Assembly: GCA_017516445.1 (NCBI GenBank)
Contig: JAFXCZ010000010.1
Location: forward strand, 1 to 48,499
From: Clostridia bacterium
Lineage (GTDB): Bacteria; Bacillota; Clostridia; Oscillospirales; Acutalibacteraceae
Length of the DNA: 48,499 bases
Direction: 5' to 3'
Shown here in pieces: positions 26,595 to 34,901 of the stretch (position 1 is its first letter; every line of letters starts with the position of its first letter). The translations under genes and the position numbers were made by a program. The notes under the pieces are model-generated. The model was not told the origin of the DNA. It saw only the letters and a program-made list of their open reading frames with translations, and did not search any database.

Positions 26595-26595
26595 A
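26579..26595 (+). promoter_or_regulatory. Second CtsR operator, inverted, over the -35 box
   Basis: On the plus strand AGTCAGGAAAAGTCAAA matches RGTCAAANANRGTCAAA with two mismatches. It covers the ctsR -35 element in the opposite orientation to the first site. Confidence 0.7.
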
Positions 26596-26666
26596 TACTT
26601 TTTTCTGTAACACCAAAAAAATTTTTGCATAGTATGTGATGAAGACAAAAAAGGAGGTCTTTCTAA

Positions 26667-26795
26667 ATGTGTAATAATAACGGTTGTACTTGGATTATAA
26701 TCTTAATCCTCATCCTCTTCTGCTGCGGCGGTTGGGGCGGCAACAACGGCGGTTGCGGCTGCGGTTGCGAAAACAACTGCAACACCTGTTGCTAA
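26667..26795 (+). CDS. 42-residue Cys/Gly-rich membrane-type peptide
   Basis: The gene has an excellent AAAAAAGGAGG ribosome binding site eight to ten bases before ATG 26667 and a strong terminator five bases after its stop, so it is probably real although short. Layout: MCNNNGCTW, a hydrophobic stretch IIILILILF, then a tail with Cys19, 20, 30, 32, 34, 38, 41 and 42 among Gly and Asn. Ten of 42 residues are Cys. I do not recognise a family; small Gly- or Cys-rich peptides of this shape are often made during sporulation, but that is only analogy. Divergent from ctsR. Confidence 0.65.
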   Translation: MCNNNGCTWIIILILILFCCGGWGGNNGGCGCGCENNCNTCC

Positions 26796-26799
26796 TTCA

Positions 26800-26836
26800 T
26801 AAAAAGAGACACTTCCAAAAGAAGTGTCTCTTTTAC
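26800..26836. terminator. Bidirectional terminator
   Basis: AAAAAGAGACACTTC/GAAGTGTCTCTTTT hairpin between the small peptide gene and the convergent beta-helix gene. Confidence 0.88.
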
Positions 26837-26846
26837 TTTTAGAAAC

Positions 26847-29800
26847 TTACTCGTACCAATAAACCTTGGAATTTGGCTCTAACTTAGCAAATTCCGTTAA
26901 AGTTTCTGTGGAATTAGTCGCTACGTTATCAATTTTCGTCCCATTGTACCAACAAAAATCCAAGGTTAAAATATCGGTATTTCGCATACTTTGTTTAATA
27001 TAATAGGTATTATTTTTTCTTTCAAAGGCGTTATATTCATCTTCGTAATGGCAATTTTTATTAAAAATATATTCGCCCGGACAATCAATAATATTATTGT
27101 TCCAGGTCATATTTTTAATATTATGGTCTCTAATTTGTCCTACATGAACACCCTGTATACCACGGCTTCCTTCTTCCTTACGGGTTCCCCAACCAAGAGA
27201 ATTAAACCTATGAATATTGCCATCCATTTTCCAATTATAGAATTGCGAAACATTTTGACCCGACATATTGGCACCTGCTTCCCAAAACTCAATATCGCCA
27301 TTATTATATTCAAAAAGGTTTTCACAAATAGAAACATTATAAAAATCACAGGTGGCGTGCCCTGCAGCACCATGTGGCGCTATAGCAGTATCAAAAACTT
27401 GATATAGCCAGTTATTATTAAAGTTTAAATCGTGGCCACCACACCAAGTTTGAATGCCATTACCGTAACGTGTACCAACACTCATCATTGTACCGCCTAT
27501 AAACCCAATTTCACAATTGGTAACAGTAATAAAATGGTTATCGTATTCTGCCGAAATACCAAACGTACCCATATACTTTAAACACAGGTCATCTATCGTT
27601 ACATTTTCAACCCTGGGTGCCATTCTTATATGTACACCGGCCTGTGAAAACTCAATATTATTCCAAACGTCAGAGGGATTGCCTTTATCACAATACAAAT
27701 AAATCAACGCATTATCCTTATCGTAATAGAAATCCATATTCTTATAAAGCGCACGAATTGAAGATTTCATAATACCGATTTCTTTGCCGTCATTAAAGAA
27801 ACCGCCGGCAATGTCGTTTTCACTTGTATAGTTAACTTTCCATACATTTTGCTTTTGTGAGGGAATCCAAATTCCATCGGCAAAATTATACTGGGACCCT
27901 AAAAACATAGGTTTTTCGCCCGTTCCGTATGAACCATAGGTAACACCTGCAACGCAGTCAAACGTTTCCTTCAAACGAAAGACCGAGCCACATTCAAAAA
28001 ATACCGCATCGCCCGCTTTGAGAGTCGGAATATCTTCAAGAGATTTTAGAGGTTCGCTTGAAGAACCTAATCCCATACTATCGGGTCTAATTGTCGAAAC
28101 GAAATATGCATTACCCGCGATATTGCATCTTTCTTCTGTAGAGTCTACGGTTAAAATCTTATTAAGCAAAGTATTTCGTTCGTTTTCGGCATAACCCTTG
28201 TAGCTAAAATCAGGTGTGGTATGATACTCGGTATTTGTTAATAATTCTATACGAATAATTGAAATGTCTTTTGTATCAATAACGTTATCCTTATTCTTTT
28301 CGGCAACGCTGTTGAAACTCTCCTGAGTAAAATCAACACCTATAAGTCCATTCGCAAATACAAGGTCACAAATATCATAATCCTTAACCCCGTTTATATC
28401 ATTAAAAGCCTTATCCCACCACTCAGAGTCATCAGGATTAGAGAGGGAAACTAACGCTTGTATTAACCCCGTGTCATAATACACCGTTTTTAATACTTGA
28501 ACTCCGTTACTCCAAAAAGTAACCCCGCCTCCACCTCGGTCACCTGTATAAATATTGCCCCAAAAATCACTACCTAATTTTATGCCGTCAAGCCCCTTTT
28601 GTAGCTTTTGGTTTTCCACTATTCTATCTGATTTGTTGCTATCATTCTTCTTATAAAACGTACGGTCGAATATAACACCCTCAGAATAATCCTGCAGCGT
28701 AACTCCTATAAGTCCACTTTTTTTATCACAACTATTGGGTATTGTAATTTCCGTTTTTATTTTATAAAAATTATTAATTTTTTCTTTAGTAGTGTTTTCA
28801 AAAGTAATTTCAGACCCACTAACATCCACAAATAATTCCATACTGTCAAAATTGTTACAATATGTGCTAAATTCATAACAATATGTTGTACCTGCTTCAA
28901 TATAAACTTGGCTTGATAACTTGCGTACATCGCCCGACGTATAGAAATAAAGCATCCGTTTAAGATAATCAATATTTCCGTCCTTTGACTTTACTTCCAA
29001 TTCATACTCTCCCGCAGGAACTATAAGTTCGCCATTTTGTACTTCATATCTTGTACCATCTTGAGCAATAGCAATAACCTGATACTTTTCGGCATCAACT
29101 TTGAATTTTCCCTTTGTATCAGTAAAAGTAACAACATCCTTTATTCCCGTGTTGTTATTGATAATATAAACAGGCACATTTGCTAAAGCAGTTTTTAATT
29201 TTTCCTCAAAATCCAATCTATCACAAGTTGAATTAATAATTTGCAGGGCTGCATCTTTACCGAATTCATATCTAATATTTCCAGTTTCCAAATCAATCCC
29301 ATTTGATTGCCTAAAATCCAAATTAATATTTTTATTATAATAAGCTGTGCCTGATGACACAGTACCAAATCTTATTTTTTGGTAGTGAGGCGCATCAAAG
29401 GTTAAATTTAAATCAGCATTGTAGGTGGTTGAGGCAGCACCACCCAAAGAAAAATACGTAATATTTTTTTGGCCCTTATCGGCATATTTAACGTTTACCG
29501 GATTACTCAAAATTTTCGCTGTAGCACCTGCACCGATAGAAAAATATGTGCATGCGCTGGCAGGACTCAAATCAGGCAAAACCACATTTGCGTTATCGCC
29601 AATCGTAAAATCATTACCGTTAAGATATATTTCATCTTCTTTGAGCATTTGCAAATCAACATTTTCTAAAGTTATAGGACCACAAATATCCACATTCACT
29701 TTAGAACTATGACCTAATATAGCACCACTTGTATTAGATGAAATATTAAGATTAAAATTAAACTCTATACCCGAAATATCACTATAAATAACCGGTGTTT

Positions 29801-30086
29801 CATCCAAAACCTTAAAATAAACCGTACTTTCAGAAGTATTATAATTTCCTTCATCAGCTTTTTTAACAGCATTTTCAAGGGCTTCTCCAACCGTTTTAAA
29901 AGGTGATGTTTCAGACCCGTCGCCGTTTAAGGAAGCATTAGCGCTTATATAATAACAAATTTCCTTTATGAAATCGTTATATGATATTTCAGTATTTGCA
30001 TATGTTACAAAATTAACTGAACAACAGGATAAAATAATAGCAATAGCCATTACTGCGCAAAGACATTTGAAAATCTTATTTTTCAT
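26847..30086 (-). CDS. Large secreted parallel beta-helix protein with dockerin-like segment
   Basis: 1079 residues; start at 30086 behind GGAGG. A signal peptide covers about 1-31. YYISANASLNGDGSETSPFK (45-64) is the usual opening of a DUF1565-type beta-helix, followed by a first repeat region to about 300 and beta-sandwich-like linkers to about 550. Residues 560-617 resemble a dockerin: DINGVKDYDICDL, then EKNKDNVIDTKDISIIRIEL, the second half matching the calcium-loop plus helix pattern well. Residues about 658-1079 are a second beta-helix related to the 37339-38835 protein (CDKGNP, VTNCEIGFIGG). Likely an extracellular polysaccharide-active or adhesive protein; no catalytic residues can be assigned. 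Confidence 0.8.
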   Translation of the reverse strand: MKNKIFKCLCAVMAIAIILSCCSVNFVTYANTEISYNDFIKEICYYISANASLNGDGSETSPFKTVGEALENAVKKADEGNYNTSESTVYFKVLDETPVIYSDISGIEFNFNLNISSNTSGAILGHSSKVNVDICGPITLENVDLQMLKEDEIYLNGNDFTIGDNANVVLPDLSPASACTYFSIGAGATAKILSNPVNVKYADKGQKNITYFSLGGAASTTYNADLNLTFDAPHYQKIRFGTVSSGTAYYNKNINLDFRQSNGIDLETGNIRYEFGKDAALQIINSTCDRLDFEEKLKTALANVPVYIINNNTGIKDVVTFTDTKGKFKVDAEKYQVIAIAQDGTRYEVQNGELIVPAGEYELEVKSKDGNIDYLKRMLYFYTSGDVRKLSSQVYIEAGTTYCYEFSTYCNNFDSMELFVDVSGSEITFENTTKEKINNFYKIKTEITIPNSCDKKSGLIGVTLQDYSEGVIFDRTFYKKNDSNKSDRIVENQKLQKGLDGIKLGSDFWGNIYTGDRGGGGVTFWSNGVQVLKTVYYDTGLIQALVSLSNPDDSEWWDKAFNDINGVKDYDICDLVFANGLIGVDFTQESFNSVAEKNKDNVIDTKDISIIRIELLTNTEYHTTPDFSYKGYAENERNTLLNKILTVDSTEERCNIAGNAYFVSTIRPDSMGLGSSSEPLKSLEDIPTLKAGDAVFFECGSVFRLKETFDCVAGVTYGSYGTGEKPMFLGSQYNFADGIWIPSQKQNVWKVNYTSENDIAGGFFNDGKEIGIMKSSIRALYKNMDFYYDKDNALIYLYCDKGNPSDVWNNIEFSQAGVHIRMAPRVENVTIDDLCLKYMGTFGISAEYDNHFITVTNCEIGFIGGTMMSVGTRYGNGIQTWCGGHDLNFNNNWLYQVFDTAIAPHGAAGHATCDFYNVSICENLFEYNNGDIEFWEAGANMSGQNVSQFYNWKMDGNIHRFNSLGWGTRKEEGSRGIQGVHVGQIRDHNIKNMTWNNNIIDCPGEYIFNKNCHYEDEYNAFERKNNTYYIKQSMRNTDILTLDFCWYNGTKIDNVATNSTETLTEFAKLEPNSKVYWYE

Positions 30087-30262
30087 AACCTCGCCTCCAA
30101 AAATTATTGATTAACTCAAAAATCAACACTTTTATTATATCACGCATTTTTCACAAAAACAAGTTTTATAAAAATTGACTTTTTTATTATGTTTTAATAT
30201 AATTAATTGCTTTTTAAACAAAATAGTAGTATATTAAAATTATAAAATGCAAGGAGGTTATT
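30087..30262. promoter_or_regulatory. AT-rich intergenic region with divergent promoters
   Basis: Very AT-rich spacer between divergently read genes. Several -10-like TATAAT/TATATT sequences are present, but no single -35/-10 pair stands out. The plus-strand AAGGAGG at about 30252 belongs to the MFS gene. Confidence 0.4.
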
Positions 30263-31642
30263 ATGAAACTGAATTACAAACGTGTACTGCTTGTCGGTAT
30301 GGCATTTTTCCTTATAAGTGCTTTTTGGCAGGCGTATGATTCTATTATTCCGCTAATACTTACCAACCATTTCGGTCTTCCGCAGTCGGCATCGGGCGCT
30401 ATTATGTCCATAGACAATGTGCTTGCAGTGTTTATGCTGCCAATCTTTGGCGCACTGTCAGACAAGGTAAATACCCGTTTCGGCAAGCGTACTCCATTTA
30501 TTTTCTTTGGCACAATTGCGGCAGTTATCGCATTTATTTGCCTTTCGTTAATAGACAATGTTCAGCTTGCGCGAGTTATTGCGGCTGATATACCAAATCT
30601 TGCTTCCGCAGATGATTTTATACAAAAAACCACCCTTGAATTAACACTTAAAAACCCGTTACCACTTGTGGGCTTTATAGCAACACTTCTTGTAGCTTTA
30701 ATTGCAATGGCAACCTTCCGCTCCCCCGCAGTAGCGCTTATGCCCGATGTAACCGTAAAGCCACTTCGTTCAAAGGCAAATGCCGTAATTAACCTTACAG
30801 GCACCGCAGGCGGTATTCTTGTGTTAGCACTCGGCATTGTTTTTGCAACCTCGAAAAACCATTATATGCAGTATACCGGATACTTTTTAGCTGTTACCGC
30901 AATAATGCTTGTAGGCTTTATTATTTTTCTGCTTTGCGTTAAAGAAAACAAATGGGCTGATGAAATGAAAGCGGAATCGGAACGATTAGGCCTTGAAGAA
31001 ACCGCAGAAGCCGAAGCCCAAGGCGGCAAGCTGTCTTCAGCACAGCTACGCTCTCTTATGCTTATATTGGCTTCAGTAGCACTTTGGTTTATTGGCTACA
31101 ACTCTATTACAAGCAAATACTCGGTTTATGCTACAAATATACTCGGTTTTGACTTTAACCTTACACTAATTATAGCTCAGGCAGCGGCAATAGTTTCGTA
31201 TATACCCGTTGGTATTATTGCTTCAAAGCTAGGCAGAAAAAAGACTATACTTACAGGTGTTATTATACTTGCTACAGCCTTCGGCTTAGGCAACTTTGTT
31301 ACTTCAAGCACACCCGAATTTATAATGTTCCCAATTTTTATACTTGCAGGTATTGGCTGGGCTACCATAAACGTAAACTCTTTCCCAATGGTAGTAGAGC
31401 TTGCAAAATCGGGTAATGTAGGTAAATATACAGGCTATTACTACACCGCTTCAATGTCGGCTCAGATAGTAGCACCTATACTCTCAGGCTTTTTATATGA
31501 CCTTTTGGGTATGCGGTACGTATTCTTTGCTTTCGGTACTTTGTTTGTTGCGCTTTCGTTTATTACTATGCTGTTTGTACGCCACGGCGATGCTAAGCCT
31601 GTTAAGGCTAAAAGTACACTTGAAAATCTGGATGTTGACTGA
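30263..31642 (+). CDS. MFS transporter (SLC45/GPH-like sugar transporter)
   Basis: 459 residues with about twelve hydrophobic segments; start behind GCAAGGAGG. The N-terminal half reads AFWQAYDSIIPLILTNHFGL and the MFS A-motif region is GALSDKVNTRFGKRTPFIFF. This combination, with a D/N-containing first helix, is typical of sugar MFS carriers related to SLC45/GPH. The central cytoplasmic loop is charged (WADEMKAESERLGLEETAEA). The GDPD gene starts two bases after its stop, so the two are co-transcribed. Confidence 0.85.
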   Translation: MKLNYKRVLLVGMAFFLISAFWQAYDSIIPLILTNHFGLPQSASGAIMSIDNVLAVFMLPIFGALSDKVNTRFGKRTPFIFFGTIAAVIAFICLSLIDNVQLARVIAADIPNLASADDFIQKTTLELTLKNPLPLVGFIATLLVALIAMATFRSPAVALMPDVTVKPLRSKANAVINLTGTAGGILVLALGIVFATSKNHYMQYTGYFLAVTAIMLVGFIIFLLCVKENKWADEMKAESERLGLEETAEAEAQGGKLSSAQLRSLMLILASVALWFIGYNSITSKYSVYATNILGFDFNLTLIIAQAAAIVSYIPVGIIASKLGRKKTILTGVIILATAFGLGNFVTSSTPEFIMFPIFILAGIGWATINVNSFPMVVELAKSGNVGKYTGYYYTASMSAQIVAPILSGFLYDLLGMRYVFFAFGTLFVALSFITMLFVRHGDAKPVKAKSTLENLDVD

Positions 31643-31644
31643 TT

Positions 31645-32448
31645 ATGATAGCTGTTTTTATAGTTTTAACCATAATAATTTTGCTTATTTTGCTGTACCT
31701 TTTTGTGTTTACACGCCCTTGCACAAACAAACCTTATAACAAAATATTATTACGCGACTATGCCCACCGCGGTCTGCACGGGGAGAAAGTTCCCGAAAAT
31801 TCGCTTTCCGCTTTTGAACTGGCTTGCAGAAACAATTTTGGTATAGAATTGGATGTTCAGCTTTCAAAGGACGGCACTGTTATGGTCTTTCACGACTATT
31901 CGCTTTTAAGAATGACCGGCACCGACTGTAAGCTTTCGTCGCTTGATTATAGTAAGCTTAGCCAGATGGAGCTTTTAAATACCAAAGAAACAATCCCCTC
32001 TTTTAAAGAGGTGTTAGAGCTTGTAAACGGAAGGGTGCACATACTCGTTGAGCTTAAGGGTGAATCTCTTGACGCTTCACTTTGCCCAAAGGTAGCCGAG
32101 CTTTTGAAAGAATACAAGGGTGAATACTGTATAGAGTCGTTTAACCCGTTTCTTATAAAGGAAATGCGAAAATATCTTCCAACTGCTTTTTACGGTCAGC
32201 TTTATACCAATGTGTGCCGTGATAAGAAAAAATACAGTATTCTTAATATACTGCTTACGGGTATGGTGTTTAATTTCCTTTCCCGTCCCGATTTTATTGC
32301 CTACAACAAGCTTGACAGAAATTCACCTGTTGTAAGGTTTATTACAAAGGTTTACCGCATACCGAAATTTGTCTGGACAGCCAAGGGCAAATCTGAGATA
32401 GAAGATGCTCACACCTACAGTGAATATGCAATATTTGAAATGAAATAA
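31645..32448 (+). CDS. Membrane-anchored glycerophosphodiester phosphodiesterase
   Basis: 267 residues. An N-terminal membrane helix (about 2-22) is followed by the GDPD barrel. Catalytic and metal residues of the family are visible: H41-R42 (AHRGLHG), E51-N52 (PENS), E68 and D70 (IELDVQL), H83 (VFHD). It splits glycerophosphodiesters to glycerol-3-phosphate and an alcohol. The start has only a weak site and probably depends on coupling to the MFS gene. Confidence 0.9.
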   Translation: MIAVFIVLTIIILLILLYLFVFTRPCTNKPYNKILLRDYAHRGLHGEKVPENSLSAFELACRNNFGIELDVQLSKDGTVMVFHDYSLLRMTGTDCKLSSLDYSKLSQMELLNTKETIPSFKEVLELVNGRVHILVELKGESLDASLCPKVAELLKEYKGEYCIESFNPFLIKEMRKYLPTAFYGQLYTNVCRDKKKYSILNILLTGMVFNFLSRPDFIAYNKLDRNSPVVRFITKVYRIPKFVWTAKGKSEIEDAHTYSEYAIFEMK

Positions 32449-32481
32449 GAAAAAGCTTTGGAATATCCAAAGCTTTTTCTT
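32447..32481. terminator. Bidirectional terminator
   Basis: AAGAAAAAGCTTTGGA/TCCAAAGCTTTTTCTT hairpin between the convergent GDPD and LOG genes. Confidence 0.9.
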
Positions 32482-33063
32482 TTAGCCGTTCTTTAAATCT
32501 CTAATACTTCTTTTTATAGGTTTATCATTTTCAATATACTGCGCGGCTTCCTGCGGATTACCTACACAAGCATAAATTTCTCTGCAAACCTCATTTATAA
32601 AGCCCTCTTGCATAGAATACTCCATAAACTCCTCAAGCTTGTCGTAATATCCGTCAATATCATAAATAGCTATCGGCTTTGTGTGCCTGCCAAGCTGTTT
32701 TAAGGTTAAAACCTCATAAAACTCTTCAAAAGTACCTATTCCGCCGGGGACAATTATAAACGCATCTGCTAAATCTTCCATTTTCGCCTTGCGCTCTGAC
32801 ATAGTTTCGGTATAAATCAACTCATCACACTCGGTATAAATAACCTCTACACATTCTTCCCTGAAAAATGTTGGTATAACGCCATAAATTTTACCGCCCT
32901 TACGCTTAAAACCGCGAGCCGCTGCACCCATAAGTCCGTTAGCACCCGCACCAAAAACAAGCGAATGACCGTTTTCAGCTAAATATTCGCCCAATTTTTC
33001 AACCTCGTCTATATATTTCTGGTTTATTTTGTTGCTTGCTGCACCGAAAATACATATCTTCAT
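32482..33063 (-). CDS. LOG-family nucleotide phosphoribohydrolase
   Basis: 193 residues, TIGR00730/LOG family, formerly annotated as lysine decarboxylase. Motifs: GAGANGLMG (38-46), SERKAKM (89-95) and PGGIGTFEE (106-114), the last being the family active-site loop. Relatives hydrolyse nucleoside 5'-monophosphates to base plus ribose-5-phosphate. Start at 33063 behind GAGAGGATG. Located after rplL but separated by a terminator. Confidence 0.93.
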   Translation of the reverse strand: MKICIFGAASNKINQKYIDEVEKLGEYLAENGHSLVFGAGANGLMGAAARGFKRKGGKIYGVIPTFFREECVEVIYTECDELIYTETMSERKAKMEDLADAFIIVPGGIGTFEEFYEVLTLKQLGRHTKPIAIYDIDGYYDKLEEFMEYSMQEGFINEVCREIYACVGNPQEAAQYIENDKPIKRSIRDLKNG

Positions 33064-33137
33064 AAAATCATCCTCTCCGTACTTATTATTATATTTACAA
33101 AAATATTATATCATACCTCTTTATAGTTTGTAAATAA

Positions 33138-33167
33138 AAAAAAGCAGAACCAGCAGGTTCTGCTTTT
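33138..33167 (-). terminator. Terminator of the rplJ-rplL operon
   Basis: AAAAGCAGAACC/GGTTCTGCTTTT with an AGCA loop, followed on the minus strand by a T-run. Confidence 0.88.
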
Positions 33168-33182
33168 AATAATGTAAGGCTA

Positions 33183-33560
33183 TTATGCCAATTCAACAGT
33201 AGCGCCAACTTCAGCAAGCTTAGCTTTGATTTCTTCAGCTTCTTCTTTAGCTGCTGCTTCCTTAAGGGTCTTAGGAGCGCCGTCAACGATTGCCTTAGCT
33301 TCAGCAAGGCCAAGACCGGTAACTTCGCGAACAACCTTAATAACCTTAATCTTTTCAGCGCCAACTTCTTTGAGTACTACGTCAAATTCAGTCTTTTCTT
33401 CAGCTGCTGCTGCGCCGCCTGCTGCGGGAGCTGCTACTGCTACAGCTGCTGCTGCAGATACGCCAAATTCTTCTTCTACTGCTTTTACAAGTTCAGAAAG
33501 CTCTAAAACTGTAAGGGTTTTTAATTCTTCAATCATTGCTGTAATCTTTTCAGATGCCAT
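33183..33560 (-). CDS. rplL: Ribosomal protein bL12 (L7/L12)
   Basis: 125 residues from ATG 33560 behind GGAGG; the in-frame start 15 bases earlier lacks a site. N-terminal dimerisation domain ([20 protein letters not shown]), Ala-rich hinge ([12 protein letters not shown]), and the C-terminal domain that recruits GTPases ([20 protein letters not shown]). Forty bases after rplJ. Confidence 0.98.
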   Translation of the reverse strand: MASEKITAMIEELKTLTVLELSELVKAVEEEFGVSAAAAVAVAAPAAGGAAAAEEKTEFDVVLKEVGAEKIKVIKVVREVTGLGLAEAKAIVDGAPKTLKEAAAKEEAEEIKAKLAEVGATVELA

Positions 33561-33600
33561 TTTTAATTCCTCCAATAAATAAATGTGTTTTAAATTTTAA

Positions 33601-34101
33601 TTATTCTGCTGACTCTTTGTCAACAATTGCCTGTACGGCACGAGCGAATGCTGCGATAGGTGCCTGGAAAGCATTGCAAACAGTTGCAAGAAGTACTTCC
33701 TTGGTGGGAAGGTTACCGAGAGCCTTGATAGTATCAACATCTACTACCTTGCCGTCTAAGAAACCTGTCTTAACCTTGAAATTATCGTGACTGTCTGCGA
33801 ATTTGCAAAGAATTCTTGCGGCTGCTGTGTAATCTTCGTCAGAAATAGCGATAGCAGTTGTTCCTTCAAGTGCGAAAGACATATCTGCCAAATCTGTACC
33901 GTCAATAGCACGGCCTAAAATTGTGTTCTTAACAACGAAGTAATTAACACCGTTTTCACGAAGCTCTTTACGGAGAGCAGTATCATCAGCAACTGTTATA
34001 CCTTTATAGTCAACAACTACACCTGTAACTGCCTTGGAAAGCTTTTCGGAAAGCTCTGCAACCTGTTTTTGTTTTTGTTCTAAAACCGCTGCGTTGGGCA
34101 T
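33601..34101 (-). CDS. rplJ: Ribosomal protein uL10
   Basis: 166 residues. Start at ATG 34101 behind a full GGAGGTGA. L10 anchors L12 dimers to the ribosome (GVVVDYKGITVADDTALRKE, VNYFVVKNTILGRAI). The L10-L12 complex is known to bind the leader RNA and repress its own operon. rplK and rplA are not upstream and rpoB is not downstream, so the L10/L12 pair is a separate transcription unit here. Confidence 0.97.
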   Translation of the reverse strand: MPNAAVLEQKQKQVAELSEKLSKAVTGVVVDYKGITVADDTALRKELRENGVNYFVVKNTILGRAIDGTDLADMSFALEGTTAIAISDEDYTAAARILCKFADSHDNFKVKTGFLDGKVVDVDTIKALGNLPTKEVLLATVCNAFQAPIAAFARAVQAIVDKESAE

Positions 34102-34119
34102 GCGTTTCACCTCCGGAAT

Positions 34120-34394
34120 GGAGTGGTAGAAAACAATCCAAATTTGTTTTAAAATGAATAATTTTCGTTCACTCTTTGTTAAAATACTCGTAAATCCTTA
34201 GGATTTACTGCGTTTTGTGTCGCGATTGAACGAAAATTCTCTTATTTAAAATCTATGACCTCAAAGCGAGTTGATTTTGAGTGATTTTCATTCGAAAAGG
34301 ACGCATCAAGGCGAGTGCCTTGAAAGGAGGAGTCGGATGAAAAGTGCCAAAATAAACCGCCTTGAGGCTAATTTGGGTTGCTTTCTCCCACTCC
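34120..34394. repeat. 275-bp palindromic, MITE-like element inside the rplJ leader
   Basis: The ends are a 25-bp inverted repeat with three mismatches: GGAGTGGTAGAAAACAATCC... at 34120 and its complement ending CCCACTCC at 34394. Nested inside are ATTTTCGTTCA/TGAACGAAAAT (34161-34237), GTAAATCC/GGATTTAC (34190-34208), CAAGGC/GCCTTG (34307-34322), and a longer imperfect pair near 34257-34278 and 34350-34370. No target-site duplication is obvious. It lies between the L10 leader hairpin and the rplJ ribosome binding site and would be transcribed as a large folded RNA. Confidence 0.65.
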
Positions 34395-34395
34395 A

Positions 34396-34525
34396 AAAAT
34401 AAATGCTTGCCCAAAGACTACGGACAAGCATAAAAAAATAAAGTAAACTTCAAATTTTTAATCGCTCAACCTCGGTAGGCGATAAAACTTACGGCTTGCG
34501 CCACCTACTGTCTTTGGAATGCAAC
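34396..34525 (-). ncRNA. L10 leader (ribosomal protein autoregulatory RNA)
   Basis: On the minus strand the conserved stretch CCAAAGACAGTAGGTG...CGCCTACCGAGGTTGAGCG is the L10-binding core of Firmicutes rplJ leaders. A hairpin TGCTTGTCC/GGGCAAGCA (34404-34430) followed by TTTATTTTT acts as terminator. CCAAAGAC (complement of 34510-34517) can instead pair with GTCTTTGG (complement of 34411-34418) in the loop of that hairpin, giving the expected alternative structure. Confidence 0.85.
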
Positions 34526-34531
34526 ATTGGT

Positions 34532-34560
34532 ATTATATAACCTTTTAGTCGGTTTGTCAA
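34532..34560 (-). promoter_or_regulatory. rplJ-rplL promoter, full consensus
   Basis: Minus strand TTGACA (34555-34560) and TATAAT (34532-34537) with a 17-base spacer, a perfect sigma-A promoter. Confidence 0.9.
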
Positions 34561-34591
34561 GCATTTTTTTAAAAATAAAAAAGTCTTAGCA

Positions 34592-34620
34592 TTGACATTT
34601 TTAATTTGTTAGTGTAATAT
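34592..34620 (+). promoter_or_regulatory. tRNA-Arg promoter
   Basis: TTGACA (34592-34597) and TAATAT (34615-34620), 17-base spacer, 23 bases before the tRNA. Confidence 0.75.
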
Positions 34621-34643
34621 ATGTTAAGTGACCATTTTCACTT

Positions 34644-34718
34644 GCCCCCTTAGTTAAATGGATATAATAAGATCCTCCTAAGATTTAGTTGTGCGTTCGA
34701 TTCGCGCAGGGGGCGCCA
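34644..34718 (+). tRNA. tRNA-Arg(CCT)
   Basis: 75 bases including an encoded CCA. Acceptor GCCCCCT/AGGGGGC, anticodon stem AGATC/GATTT with loop CTCCTAA, so the anticodon is CCT (reads AGG). The T-loop GTTCGATTC is standard. Confidence 0.95.
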
Positions 34719-34901
34719 AAAGGGCGAGGTTCCCTCGCCAAGATAAGAGATAATAAATAATAGTGAATAGATAAAACATACTTTACAATTTATTATCACT
34801 TTAACTATTATCTAAAAATCACTCAGTCAAAGGACTGGGTGATTTTTATTATACCAAATAATATTGCCTTGCTAGTATTTGTACTCTTACGTAAAAAAAC
34901 A
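34719..34901 (+). terminator. Region after tRNA-Arg with two hairpins
   Basis: GGCGAGG/CCTCGCC (about 34723-34740) directly follows the tRNA and may aid processing. A terminator-type hairpin AAAATCACTCAGTC/GACTGGGTGATTTTT lies at about 34814-34848. No gene is seen between. Confidence 0.65.

Noticed and set aside
33226-33582. Long open frame on the plus strand opposite rplL
   Set aside because: Ala/Ser-rich product is the mirror of the Ala-rich L12 hinge; no ribosome binding site and rplL is certain.
34111-34400. Riboswitch upstream of rplJ
   Set aside because: No known aptamer core; symmetric nested inverted repeats fit a palindromic repeat element better.
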